Made by a program: the position numbers and the translations under genes. From assembly GCF_018885265.1 (NCBI RefSeq), contig NZ_CP076538.1, positions 310,001 to 374,000 on the forward strand: 64,000 nucleotides of DNA, in the 5' to 3' direction. This document shows, piece after piece, positions 7,556 to 16,306 of this stretch; the first letter of the stretch is position 1; the number at the start of each line of letters is the position of its first letter. The stretch is from Amycolatopsis aidingensis. Its GTDB lineage: Bacteria > Actinomycetota > Actinomycetes > Mycobacteriales > Pseudonocardiaceae. The notes beneath the pieces are model-generated. The model did no database searches, was not told where the DNA came from, and was given only the letters and a program-made list of their open reading frames with translations.

Positions 7556-8593
7556 TCAGGCCTGCATCGTCTTTTCCACCGGAAGGTCACCGACCTGGCA
7601 GTCGACCACCCCGACGGTGCTGCGGGTGATCGCCTCCACGTTCTCCTGCGCCTTGGTGGCGTCGGTGACCCACTGCTTGTAGAACTCGAACGGGCAGTCG
7701 GCGACGCCCTTGTCCCCGTCACCCGCGGCATGCACCCCGGAGTAGCCACGGTGCAGCAGCTTGAACAGGTGGTTCTGGGACTGGTCGTTCTCCCGCGCGT
7801 CCCGGATCGCCGACAGCGAGATCTGCGCGTACTGGATGCCGTACTCCTCCTCGCCGGTCTCGCCGAGCGTGCGGCCGTCGAAACCGATGATCGCGGAGTG
7901 GCCGAAGTAGGAGTACACGCCGTCGAAGCCGGCCGCGTTCGCCACCGCCACGTAGCAGTTGTTCGCCCATGCCATCGACTTCGCCATGATCACCTGCTGC
8001 TCCTTCGCCGGGTACATGTAGCCCTGGCAACGGACGATCAGCTCGGCGCCCTTCATCGCGCAGTCGCGCCAGATCTCGGGGTAGTTGCCGTCATCGCAGA
8101 TGATCAGCGAGATCTTCATCCCCTTCGGGCCGTCGGTGACATAGGTGTTGTCACCCGGGTACCAGCCCTCGATCGGGCACCAGGGCAGGATCTTGCGGTA
8201 CTTCTGCACGATCTCGCCGTGGTTGTTGATCAGGATCAGCGTGTTGTACGGCGGCTTGTTCGGGTGGTCCTCGTGCTGCTCGCCGGTGATCGAGAAGACG
8301 CCCCAGGTGTCCGCCTCGCGGCAGGCAGCGCTGAAGATCTCGGTCTCCTCGCCGGGAACGGTGGCCGCGGTCGCGAACATCTCGTCCGGGTCGTACATGA
8401 TGCCCTGGGTGGAGTACTCCGGGAACACCACCAGGTCCATTCCGGGCAGCCCGGTCTTCATCCCGACCACCATGTCGGCGATCTTGCGCGCGTTCTCCAG
8501 CACCTCGGACTTGGTGTGCAGCCGCGGCATCTTGTAGTTGACCACCGCGACGCCGACGGTGTCGGGGCTGGCCGAGATATCACCGTGTCGCAT
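7556..8593 (-). CDS. amiE: Aliphatic amidase
   Basis: The enzyme hydrolyses short aliphatic amides such as acetamide and propionamide to the acid and ammonia in the cytoplasm. It is colinear with P. aeruginosa AmiE from [20 protein letters not shown] to the end (345 residues). The nitrilase-superfamily triad is visible: Glu59 in VVFPEYS, Lys134 in [10 protein letters not shown] and Cys166 in IICDDGN. The family forms hexamers. AGGAGAAACTG precedes the ATG. It lies between amiS (37-base gap) and amiB (28-base gap) in one minus-strand operon, so amide uptake, hydrolysis and the AAA+ protein are made together. Confidence 0.97.
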   Translation of the reverse strand: MRHGDISASPDTVGVAVVNYKMPRLHTKSEVLENARKIADMVVGMKTGLPGMDLVVFPEYSTQGIMYDPDEMFATAATVPGEETEIFSAACREADTWGVFSITGEQHEDHPNKPPYNTLILINNHGEIVQKYRKILPWCPIEGWYPGDNTYVTDGPKGMKISLIICDDGNYPEIWRDCAMKGAELIVRCQGYMYPAKEQQVIMAKSMAWANNCYVAVANAAGFDGVYSYFGHSAIIGFDGRTLGETGEEEYGIQYAQISLSAIRDARENDQSQNHLFKLLHRGYSGVHAAGDGDKGVADCPFEFYKQWVTDATKAQENVEAITRSTVGVVDCQVGDLPVEKTMQA

Positions 8594-8630
8594 CAGTTTC
8601 TCCTTCGATTTACTTCAGTAGGACATTGCG

Positions 8631-9245
8631 TCACGCGGTCGCGGGAGCGGGCTGGGTCGCGCGCTCCCGGGAGAGCAGTGCCGCCGTGGCCACCAGCACG
8701 ACGCCGATACCGGCGGCGAGCAGCGCGGCTGGGCCGTCCGAGGTGTAGGCGCCGGTCATGGCAAGGAACGCGGGCACCGAGCAGGTCGGCTGGCTGAGCA
8801 GGACCACCGTCCAGCCGGTGAACTTGGTCAGCCCGGTCATCCCGAGGCCGAGCACCAGGAAGAACAACGACCACAGCAGGGCCCAGGCGAGCCAGATGAC
8901 GCCGAACACCGGGTCACCCTGGCGCCAGAACGAGATTCCCGCGTACACCACCGCGGCGGCGGCTACGAACAGCGAGAACCAGCCGACGCCCTCGGGTTCG
9001 AGGTTCGCCAGGTTGGCGATCCCGACGTAGAGATACGTGAAGCCGAACAGGTACAGGCCGGAGGCGGCGAGGATGGCGTCCGTGTCGTCACCGGCCTGAA
9101 TGATCAGCACGGTAGGGGTGACGCACTGCAGGGCGCCGACGAACAGGTTCAGCGGCCCTGCCGAGCGGGTGGGCACCTTGCCCAGCAGCATCAGGCCGTT
9201 CACCAGCAACACCGCGCCGACGTAGAGCAGACCCACGTTGTTCAT
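8631..9245 (-). CDS. amiS: AmiS/UreI-family amide channel
   Basis: The 204-residue protein has six hydrophobic segments, beginning with VGLLYVGAVLLVNGLMLLG and ending with AALLAAGIGVVLVATAALL. It matches the AmiS/UreI family of proton-independent or pH-gated urea and short-amide channels in the inner membrane. Conserved features include the LFVGALQ segment and the YLYVGIANL segment. Placement between amiC and amiE supports acetamide or similar amides as the substrate. The ATG at 9245 follows a modest purine stretch (GGAGGCGCCCG). Confidence 0.93.
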   Translation of the reverse strand: MNNVGLLYVGAVLLVNGLMLLGKVPTRSAGPLNLFVGALQCVTPTVLIIQAGDDTDAILAASGLYLFGFTYLYVGIANLANLEPEGVGWFSLFVAAAAVVYAGISFWRQGDPVFGVIWLAWALLWSLFFLVLGLGMTGLTKFTGWTVVLLSQPTCSVPAFLAMTGAYTSDGPAALLAAGIGVVLVATAALLSRERATQPAPATA

Positions 9246-9337
9246 CGGGCGCCTCCGATTAGGATCGGATGGAATAATTTCAGATGAAAATAAGTCGGCA
9301 AGGGGGTGCCGTCAAGGGGTACTGCCGGTACGGCCGC

Positions 9338-10414
9338 TCAGAGCCGGGTGATGACGTCGAAGTCGTAGCCGTCCGCGATGGCGAGGTGGACGTGCTGGCT
9401 GGCCTGCTGGCCGTGGAACTCCACGGTGCCGCGCGGCCCGTGGTAGGCGACGCCGTCGATGGCGGCGTTCAACTCGGGCAGGTCCGCGGTTCCTGCCCGG
9501 CGGGCGAGGCTTGCCAGGGTGTGTAATCCTTCGTAGCAGGACTCGGCCGCGTTGTTCAGCGCCGGCGCGCTCGGTCCGTGCAGGCCGACATACCTGCCGA
9601 GCAGATCCAGCGCGTCGGCGCTGACCAGAGAACGGAAGTACGCGGCCGAGACGAACAGGTTGCCCGTCGCCGCGTGCCCGCTGGCGAGCAGCATGTTCTC
9701 CTCCATCAGCGGGCTGAACCGCAGCAACCGCTCGGGCAGCCCGCGCCGGGCGAACTCGCGGTTGAACTCCACCGCGTCGTGCCCGACGAGCAGCATCAGC
9801 ACCCCGTCGCACGGGGTGGCCTCGACCCTGCGCACCAGCCGGGTCATATCGCCTGCGCCGAGACCGACGAAGGCCTCGCCCGCGATGTCCAGGTCGAGCT
9901 CGCGGGCGAACTGGCGCACCGCCGCGGTGGATACATGCGGCCACACGTAGTCGTCACCGACCACGAACCACCGCCGCGCGCCGAGGTTGTCCCGCAGCCA
10001 GCGCAGCGCGGGCGCGACCTGCATTCGCGGGGTCTCGCCCGAGCAGAAGATGCCCGGCCTGCGCTCGCCACCCTCGTAAAGGGACGAGTACACGTATGGG
10101 ACGCGATCGGCGAGTACCGGCGCGAGTGCGTTGCGTACCGAGGAGATGTGCCAGCCGCTCACCGCGTCCACCCGGCCGTGCTCGACGAGTTCGCGCAGCT
10201 CACTCGCGATGGCCTGCGGTGCGGCGCCACCGTCCAGTACCTCGAACCGGACCTCCCTGCCCAGGATGCCGCCCTCGGCGTTGATCTCGTGCGCGGCGAG
10301 TTCCGTGATCGCCTCGCAGGAGGGCCCGAACAGCCCTGCCGGCCCCTGCAAGGGAATCACCATCGCGACATTCCAGATGTCGCGGCGGCTTCCGGCGGCG
10401 ACACCGAATGCCAT
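9338..10414 (-). CDS. amiC: AmiC-like amide-binding sensor protein
   Basis: This is a periplasmic-binding-protein fold of 358 residues without a signal peptide, so it stays in the cytoplasm, as AmiC does. Motifs include VAMVIPLQGPAGLFGPSCE, AAHEINAEGGILGREV and the hinge segment DAVSGWHISSVRNALAPVL. In Pseudomonas AmiC binds amides and releases the antiterminator AmiR. No ANTAR-type AmiR is encoded in this window, so this AmiC must either act on a distant partner or work with the divergent MarR. A 92-base gap separates it from amiS. Confidence 0.88.
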   Translation of the reverse strand: MAFGVAAGSRRDIWNVAMVIPLQGPAGLFGPSCEAITELAAHEINAEGGILGREVRFEVLDGGAAPQAIASELRELVEHGRVDAVSGWHISSVRNALAPVLADRVPYVYSSLYEGGERRPGIFCSGETPRMQVAPALRWLRDNLGARRWFVVGDDYVWPHVSTAAVRQFARELDLDIAGEAFVGLGAGDMTRLVRRVEATPCDGVLMLLVGHDAVEFNREFARRGLPERLLRFSPLMEENMLLASGHAATGNLFVSAAYFRSLVSADALDLLGRYVGLHGPSAPALNNAAESCYEGLHTLASLARRAGTADLPELNAAIDGVAYHGPRGTVEFHGQQASQHVHLAIADGYDFDVITRL

Positions 10415-10449
10415 GGGGTCTCCGCGAGGTCCGTGCTACGGCAATGGTG

Positions 10450-10471
10450 GACTTACTTTCACCTGGAAGTC
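10450..10471. promoter_or_regulatory. Candidate MarR operator
   Basis: The arms GACTT and AAGTC, each with a further matching inner base, face each other across 12 bases between the divergent amiC and marR starts. The location suits a MarR dimer site that controls both directions. The symmetry is imperfect (12 of 22 positions). Confidence 0.35.
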
Positions 10472-10518
10472 TTACAATCGGCTGAGGTTTCCGCAAGAGG
10501 GAGGACGGGCGGCACGAG

Positions 10519-10947
10519 ATGCGTGAGGACAGCGCTACCGATAGTGAGATCGCCTCCGCCGAGCCACTGATCCGGGTGCTCACCAGGGCGGCACGGGTGG
10601 TCACTTTCCGGGTGGAGCAACTGCTCAAGCCGGAGGGCTTCAGCCTGGACCAGTGGCTGGTGGTCGAGGCGCTGGCCGAGCAACGCGGGTTGTCCATGGC
10701 CGACCTCGCCACCAGGACCATGGTCACCGGCCCGACCCTGACCAGGGTGGTGGACAAGCTGGTGTCGAACGCGGTGGTCTACCGCGAGGTGGACGCCGAG
10801 GACCGCCGCCGGGTGCGCGTGTACCTCAGCCCGCGTGGGCGTGCCGCCTACAAGCGGATCGCGGCGAAGATCGGCAAGGTGGAACGCGAACTGCTCGGCC
10901 AGGCCGACACCAGCAGCATTCTCGCCTTCCTCACCACGCTCAGCTGA
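10519..10947 (+). CDS. MarR-family regulator
   Basis: The 142-residue protein has a central winged helix: FSLDQWLVVEALAEQRGLSM, then MVTGPTLTRVVDKLVSNAVV and a wing DRRRVRVYLSPRGR. Both flanking helical regions for dimerisation are present, so it looks intact. It is divergent from the amidase operon, with 104 bases between starts that hold a candidate operator. I infer that it represses or senses for the amidase genes, taking the place of AmiR. Its TGA and the TGA of the convergent PucR-type gene interlock in the palindrome TCAGCTGA. Confidence 0.88.
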   Translation: MREDSATDSEIASAEPLIRVLTRAARVVTFRVEQLLKPEGFSLDQWLVVEALAEQRGLSMADLATRTMVTGPTLTRVVDKLVSNAVVYREVDAEDRRRVRVYLSPRGRAAYKRIAAKIGKVERELLGQADTSSILAFLTTLS

Positions 10948-12196
10948 GCAGCTGGAGGGCGCGCAGGGAGATCTCGAGCGCGAAGCGTTCGTCCGGGTCG
11001 CGCAGCCGGTCCCCGAACAGGTCCTCCAGCTGGTGCAGGCGGTACCGGACGGTCTGCGGGTGGATGTGCAGGCGGGTCGCGATCTCCGGCGCACTGCCCC
11101 TGGTCTCCAGCAGCGCGAGCAGGGTCTCGCTGAGCCGGGTGCGTTGCTTGACGGTCAGCGGGTCCAGCGGGGCGAGACAGGACCGGGCGAGCTCGCGGAC
11201 CAGGAACTCGTCGGTGGTCAGCAGCAGGGTGGGGAGGTGCTCCCCGCACCAGATCAGCTGCTGGTCGGCCAGTACCCCGCGGCGGGCGAGCTCGAGCGCG
11301 CGCCGGGCCCAGCGCAGCGAGATGTTCGCCTCGGAAAGCCGGACTTTCGGGCCGACCACGGCTCGCCAGCCGGACCGGCAGGCCAGTTCGGACTCCAGTT
11401 CGGACCGTCGTCGGTCCGGATCGGCCACGATAAGGTAGGGCTCGCTGTCGCCGAGATCGGCGAGCACCCCGTCGTCCAGCGCCAGCGCCGCCGGTTCGGC
11501 GAGCTCGTCCCGGCGTTCCAGCGCGACCGCCGCGATATGTTCGGGTAGCTCCCACCGCGCGGGCCCGGCCAGCTCGCCGAGCGCCTCGGTGGAAACCGGT
11601 GGGTCGGAAAGGATCAGCTCCAGCAGGCGTCTTCGGCGGCGTTCCAGCGCGCCCGCGTTGCGTACCTTCGCCGCGGCGTAGCCCTCCACCGACAACGCGG
11701 AGATCTCATCGATGTAGACGAACAGCGCGTCGGCGAGCTGGCAGATGGTGGCCGAGGACAGCTGGGCGGCCTGGCCGAACTCGGCGATCAACCGCCAGGC
11801 GACCCGCGCGCCGACGTGATATGCGGTCTGCAGGGTGTCCACCCCGCGGCCCTCGCTGACCTCCAGCTTGCCGAGCCAGCGAAACAGCTTCGCCGCCTCC
11901 TCCTTGGAGGCGTCCGGATCGGCCATCCGCTCGATGAACTGGTTGATCGCCTGCTCGATTCCCTCGGTGATCGCTTCCCCGAAGCGGCCTTCCAGCGGCC
12001 GGGCGTACTCCGGGATCGAGCGCTGGATCTCGTGCAGGATCGCCGCGGCGACATCGCCCGCCCGTGGCCGGAACATCGCGGCGAGGCTGCGCGGCAGGGC
12101 GGACCAGGGATCGTCCGTGCCGGTGCAGCCCGGTTCACCTTCGCCGTTGCGCGATACCGTTCGCCGGCTCGAATCCGGCCCGGCGACCCATTCCAC
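10940..12196 (-). CDS. PucR-type helix-turn-helix regulator
   Basis: The C-terminal 60 residues carry a PucR/CdaR helix-turn-helix: RLSETLLALLETRGSAPEIA, then RLHIHPQTVRYRLHQLEDLF. The middle holds a degenerate GGDEF-like region and the N-terminus a long helical sensor-like domain (DVAAAILHEIQRSIPEYARP). I place the start at the GTG 12196, 4 bases after GGGGAAGA; the open frame continues upstream but has no resemblance to the family. The predicted length is 418 residues. Ligand and targets are unknown; the neighbours are the amidase cluster and, divergently, the Mce operon 730 bases away. Confidence 0.8.
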   Translation of the reverse strand: MEWVAGPDSSRRTVSRNGEGEPGCTGTDDPWSALPRSLAAMFRPRAGDVAAAILHEIQRSIPEYARPLEGRFGEAITEGIEQAINQFIERMADPDASKEEAAKLFRWLGKLEVSEGRGVDTLQTAYHVGARVAWRLIAEFGQAAQLSSATICQLADALFVYIDEISALSVEGYAAAKVRNAGALERRRRRLLELILSDPPVSTEALGELAGPARWELPEHIAAVALERRDELAEPAALALDDGVLADLGDSEPYLIVADPDRRRSELESELACRSGWRAVVGPKVRLSEANISLRWARRALELARRGVLADQQLIWCGEHLPTLLLTTDEFLVRELARSCLAPLDPLTVKQRTRLSETLLALLETRGSAPEIATRLHIHPQTVRYRLHQLEDLFGDRLRDPDERFALEISLRALQLLS

Positions 12197-12926
12197 GGAT
12201 CTTCCCCTTGGTCTCAACAGATCACGCCACCCTTGTCCGACAGGTCCGCGAATCTTGTAACCTGCGTCACAATATCGATGGTCAGGGTGCTTGTCAACGG
12301 GTTCAATTCGCTCATGGTTAACACAAAACATGCGGGCGACCATTGATTGATCTTCCGGCGATCTTCCGGTGGCCGAAAACCCAGGTCGGCCGGGTTGTGT
12401 TCGGGGTGCACGTCCGCGTCCGGTCGGGGATTGTTTCAATCTTCGACGGTGCTGGATAATTGTCATGTGAAAACCGGGAATCCTGTCGTTTTTGGTGGCC
12501 TTTCGGGTATGTGGCCCGGGCATCTCACGGCGTGTCGGTGCAGGTCGGGTGACGTCCGTTCGGGTTAGCTCAGTCGGCCGCAACCTGCCTATACTGGGCT
12601 TGTTCGCCCACCTCGTTGCGCCGAACGAACCAGCAGGCGTGGTCTTCCCGGAAAACCTGGCTGGGACATCACAATGTTCAACAAGCCTTTTTGGCAGCTT
12701 GGTGACAAATTCCTGAAGCGGTTGATCTGGAACGATCCCGCGGCAAGTGGACACTTGTTTCCCGCGTCACACTGAAGTAACCTACTGGCTGGTAGATATC
12801 TGAAGGAAATTGGACTCGACTACCGCAATACGTCCCGTTGGGTCTATTGATGTGGGCCGCGGCCAGCCTCCGTTAATGGTGCTGCGCTCGCCCGGGGGGC
12901 CCGCATCCGGCCTTAGGAGAATTCGT
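12197..12926. other. Long intergenic region upstream of the Mce operon
   Basis: No gene is supported in these 730 bases, which are less GC-rich than their surroundings. Visible elements are a direct repeat GATCTTCCGG at 12349-12358 and 12360-12369, and a hairpin CAAGTG-GA-CACTTG at 12744-12757 with outer CGCGG/CCGCG arms. A CTAC...GTAG palindrome follows at 12781-12794. A weak KstR half-match GTCAACGGGTTCAA lies at 12293-12306. The Mce transcript most likely starts near 12800. Confidence 0.6.
12777..12799 (+). promoter_or_regulatory. Shared palindrome site 1, upstream of the Mce operon
   Basis: GTAACCTAC-TGGCT-GGTAG begins at 12777 and ends with TAGATA, which could be a -10 element. The same GTAACCTAC-n5-GGTAG arrangement occurs on the minus strand before the secreted protein at 26817-27461, and a related one before the FabH-like gene. 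Confidence 0.5.
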
Positions 12927-14123
12927 ATGATTGGTCGCGTATCTTCATCCAGACTGCGTACCGTGGCGTCGGTGACCACGGTAGGCATGGTCACCGCACT
13001 GGCCGGCGCGCTCGCCGCCGGACCCGCCACCGCGTACACCACGAGTCCGCTGGACGTGGTCAGCAAGGAACTCACCTACACCTGCACCTTCCCACTGGTC
13101 GGCCCGCAGCCGGTCACCGCGACGGTCAGTGTCGACCTGCCGGCCTCGGCTGCCGTCGGGGACCGGATCCAGCCCACCGGTCTCGCCATCGACTTCACGC
13201 TCAGCGAGAACATCGTGACCGCGTTCCGGTTGATCGGCGCCGCCACCATGGAGGCCGATGGGGTCGCCGATGTGGACGTCGCCTTCGGCGGCAGGGACCT
13301 CACCATCGGAGTGCCGAACCTGAAGGCGCCGAAGCAGGACATCCCGGCCAGCGGCCCGATGAGCAGCAGCATGACCGGTCCGATGCCCAGCTTCATCCTG
13401 TACGAACCGGGCTCGCTGGAGATCAGCGCGGGCCAGCAGTTCTTCGCCTCGGCCACCGCGCTGGACGCGAACGGCAACGACACCGCGCTGGGCAACCCGA
13501 TCGACATCCCGTGCACGCAGGATGCGGGCCAGGACCCGCACCTCGGCACGATCGACGTCACCGGCGCGGCCACGGCGGGCCCGGCGACCGGTGTGTCGGC
13601 CCAGGGCAGCGTGGACAAGGAACTCGCCTACACCTGCACCTTCCCCGAGGCCGGGCAGCAGGACGCCGTGGGCAGGGTGACGGCCACCTTCCCGGACCAG
13701 GCGCAGGTGGGCCAGCGCGCCGAGATCACCGACGCCGAGGTACAGGCGGATATCAACGAGGCGAGCGTGGATGTGCTGCGGGACAACGGAGCCGCCACGG
13801 TCGAGGGTTCCGGCCAGGCCGACCTGCACGCCAGCCTCACCGACGCCAGCGGCACGCTGGAGCTGACCCTTGGCCTGCCGGCCACCATCCCGCCGGTGGA
13901 CGTGCCCGCGGCGGGCGGGCTGACCGCGTCCCTGCCGATCAACACCCCGTCGTTGATCTTCCGTGCGGCCGGGGATCTCTCGGTGGCGGCCGGTGACCTG
14001 AACGGCACGCTCACCCCGCGGGACGCCGCGGGCAACGAAACCGCGCTCGGCACCTTCGACGTGCCCTGCCAGCCGCAGGCCGGTCAGGACACGCACCTGG
14101 CGACGGTCCCGATCGTCGCCTGA
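12927..14123 (+). CDS. Secreted protein with two DUF6801-like domains
   Basis: I chose ATG 12927 because AGGAGA lies 6 bases before it and the product then starts with a signal peptide (SSRLRTVASVTTVGMVTALA, cleavage after ATAY or similar). The 398-residue protein has two related domains, about residues 42-205 and 225-398. Each opens with KEL(T/A)YTCTFP, has a conserved late cysteine (IPC or VPC) and closes with GQDPHLGTI or GQDTHLATV. The pattern resembles the secreted actinobacterial DUF6801 family; function is unknown. As first gene of the Mce operon, it may bind or deliver the lipid substrate outside the cell. Confidence 0.75.
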   Translation: MIGRVSSSRLRTVASVTTVGMVTALAGALAAGPATAYTTSPLDVVSKELTYTCTFPLVGPQPVTATVSVDLPASAAVGDRIQPTGLAIDFTLSENIVTAFRLIGAATMEADGVADVDVAFGGRDLTIGVPNLKAPKQDIPASGPMSSSMTGPMPSFILYEPGSLEISAGQQFFASATALDANGNDTALGNPIDIPCTQDAGQDPHLGTIDVTGAATAGPATGVSAQGSVDKELAYTCTFPEAGQQDAVGRVTATFPDQAQVGQRAEITDAEVQADINEASVDVLRDNGAATVEGSGQADLHASLTDASGTLELTLGLPATIPPVDVPAAGGLTASLPINTPSLIFRAAGDLSVAAGDLNGTLTPRDAAGNETALGTFDVPCQPQAGQDTHLATVPIVA

Positions 14124-14192
14124 CCAGCGACCCGGTCCGTGCCCGCCGGCCCGGCGGGCACGGACCGGATCGTTCCAGTGGAAGGAGATCCG

Positions 14193-14807
14193 ATGCCGCG
14201 TGGCCTTTCGATGGTTGCCCTCGTGCCCGCGATGGCTGCCATGCTGACCGCGCCCACCTCGGCCGCGGCCGAGGTGGACGCCATCGAGGTGGACAAGGAA
14301 CTCACCTACACCTGCGAGTTCCCCTATCTCGTCCCGCAGGAGCTCAGCGGCACTGTCCGGGTGAGCCTGCCGGACTCGGTCGAGGTGGGCGAACGGTTCC
14401 AGGCGAACAGCGACGTGACCATCGCGCTCACCCTGAACGAGGACATCGTCACCGTGCTGAACCTGCTGGAAGCGGCCACGTTCGAAGGTACCGCACGGGC
14501 CGATGTGGACGCCGACATCAGCGGTCTCCGCACCACGCTGGGGATTCCGGGGCTGCGCATTCCGGTTACCGAGGTTCCGCCGGAAGGGGAACTGCCGGTC
14601 ACCATCACCGGGACCATGCCCTCACTGATCGCCTACCAGCCCGGCACGCTGACACTGGCCGCAGGCGAGGAGTTCACCGCGACCATCGACGCCCGGCGCG
14701 TGGACGGTTCCCCGATCGAGCTGGGGGAGTTCGACGTCACCTGCGCGATCACCACGACCGATCCGCCGCAGGATCCGCACCTGGCCACGATCCCGATCAC
14801 CGAGTGA
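14193..14807 (+). CDS. Secreted protein with one DUF6801-like domain
   Basis: The ATG at 14193 follows GAAGGAG with good spacing, and residues 1-25 form a signal peptide ending TSAAAE. The mature 180 residues are a single domain that starts DKELTYTCEFPYLVPQELSG and ends VTCAITTTDPPQDPHLATIP. They closely match each half of the preceding protein, including the two cysteines. It is separated from that gene by 69 bases and from the next by 23, in the same direction, and belongs to the Mce transcript. Confidence 0.75.
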   Translation: MPRGLSMVALVPAMAAMLTAPTSAAAEVDAIEVDKELTYTCEFPYLVPQELSGTVRVSLPDSVEVGERFQANSDVTIALTLNEDIVTVLNLLEAATFEGTARADVDADISGLRTTLGIPGLRIPVTEVPPEGELPVTITGTMPSLIAYQPGTLTLAAGEEFTATIDARRVDGSPIELGEFDVTCAITTTDPPQDPHLATIPITE

Positions 14808-14830
14808 GGACCGAGAGCTGAGGAGATTCC

Positions 14831-16303
14831 GTGCTGTCTGTTCGATCGGTACCGCGGCGACGGTCACGTGGTGCCGCGGTCGCGGCGGTGGCGGCGCTGA
14901 CCCTGGTGGCGGGCCCGGTGGCCGCGGGCAGCGCGCCGGACACCGGGGACGCCGTGCTCCAGCCGGTGACCACGAGCCTGCGCAACACCTGCGAGTTCCC
15001 TGGGGCAGGCAGCCAGCCGTTGACGGCGGGTCTCACCGCGAGTTTCCCCACGGTGGTCCGGGCACCGGAGGACCTGCGGGCCGCGGACGTCTCGGTGGGC
15101 CTGGTCCTGCCCGCAGGCACGGTCACCGCGTTGCGGGCCGCGGGGATGGACTCGTTGGCCGGCACCGTGCGGGTGAACGCCTTCGCCCAGCACGCGGGAA
15201 AGCGGGCCAAGGCGCAGGCGAAGGCGGAGCTGCCTGCCCAGCCGCTGCCCGACGATGGCGAGCTCGTCCTGCGGCTACCCGGCGAGCTGGAACCGATCGC
15301 GACCAACGCGGCCGGTGAGGTAGCGCTGACCCTGGACCGGCCCGAGCTGATCCTGCTCGGCGAGGCCGAGACCGGGACCGGGGCCGAGACCGGTGCGGCG
15401 GGCTCGCCCGCCGGGGTGTTCTGCACCGTGGAGGAGGGCCAGGACACCGCGCTGGCCACCGTGCGGGTGGCGGCGGCCGACCGGACTCCCACCCCCAGCA
15501 CCACAACGGACCCGAGCACACCCGGATCGACCGGGTCCAGCACGCGAAGCACGATCCCTTCGCAGTCCACAGTAGACACAACCGACGCTTCCTCCTCGGC
15601 GCACCGGGCCGGGGAAGGCCCACCGGGGGCGGCGGCCGACACCGCCAACCTGTGCGGTACCGAGATACCGCCGGACGCGATCCAGGTCCGGCGGGGCTAC
15701 TACAACGTGGTGGTGACCGCCGGGGTCCGGAAGCTGGACTCGGACATCGTGTTCGGACCACCCGGCTACCTCGGCGGGGACCTCTGGCTCTGGCTACGCC
15801 GCAACCCCGACACCGGCGGAATCCTGTACTGCAACGGGATCAGCGGCGACCTGTGGCTGCCCGAGACAAGGGACTCGTTCGTGATCTTCCGGTTCGTGCC
15901 GGCATCCGCGCTGGTCAAGGTCAGTCAGACCGCCCCGGCCGAGGGCTCGGTCGACCCGCTGGAGTTCGTGTTCGAGGGCACCGCGACCGCGATGATGACC
16001 ATGCGCGACGTCCGGGTGAACGGGACGCCGCTCGATGTCGGGCCGGACTGCGGCACCAGGGTGCCGATCGAGATCGAGCTCTCCTCCGAGCCGGGCGAGT
16101 GGGACCTGGCCAACGGCGGGGTCATGGAGTCGGAGTACACCATTCCGGAGTTCGCGAACTGCGGCGTCACCGAGCCGCTGGACTCGCTGTTCACCAACCT
16201 CGTCTCCGGCCCGGACAACCACATCCGGATCGAGTTCAGCCCGATCCGGGAGTGCTCGGTTCCCGACCCGCCACCGGTGTGCGCGCGGCCGGAGGAGGGA
16301 TAG
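14831..16303 (+). CDS. Two-domain secreted protein of the Mce operon
   Basis: GTG 14831 follows GAGGAGATTCC. After a signal peptide (RSRGAAVAAVAALTLVAGPV) comes a diverged DUF6801-like domain, from LRNTCEFPGAGSQPL to GQDTALATVRV. A Thr/Ser/Pro linker lies near residues 220-265. A second domain of about 215 residues starts NLCGTEIPPDAIQVRRGYYN. Its last part (DCGTRVPIEIELSSEP, YTIPEFANCGV, LVSGPDNHIRIEF) is plainly related to the C-terminal half of the secreted protein encoded at 26817-27461. The next gene, mceG, starts 3 bases after the stop. Function unknown; likely an extracytoplasmic partner of the importer. Confidence 0.75.
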   Translation: MLSVRSVPRRRSRGAAVAAVAALTLVAGPVAAGSAPDTGDAVLQPVTTSLRNTCEFPGAGSQPLTAGLTASFPTVVRAPEDLRAADVSVGLVLPAGTVTALRAAGMDSLAGTVRVNAFAQHAGKRAKAQAKAELPAQPLPDDGELVLRLPGELEPIATNAAGEVALTLDRPELILLGEAETGTGAETGAAGSPAGVFCTVEEGQDTALATVRVAAADRTPTPSTTTDPSTPGSTGSSTRSTIPSQSTVDTTDASSSAHRAGEGPPGAAADTANLCGTEIPPDAIQVRRGYYNVVVTAGVRKLDSDIVFGPPGYLGGDLWLWLRRNPDTGGILYCNGISGDLWLPETRDSFVIFRFVPASALVKVSQTAPAEGSVDPLEFVFEGTATAMMTMRDVRVNGTPLDVGPDCGTRVPIEIELSSEPGEWDLANGGVMESEYTIPEFANCGVTEPLDSLFTNLVSGPDNHIRIEFSPIRECSVPDPPPVCARPEEG

Positions 16304-16306
16304 CCG

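Noticed and set aside
7508..8797. A 429-codon plus-strand frame opposite amiE
   Set aside because: It is the complement of a near-perfect AmiE and has no recognisable domain.
12293..12306. Second KstR site before the Mce operon
   Set aside because: GTCAACGGGTTCAA misses the first fixed T and is not symmetrical in its flanks, so it is no better than chance.
12810..12926. Upstream start for the first DUF6801-like protein
   Set aside because: The extra 39 residues would precede a good signal peptide, and AGGAGA sits in front of the inner ATG at 12927.
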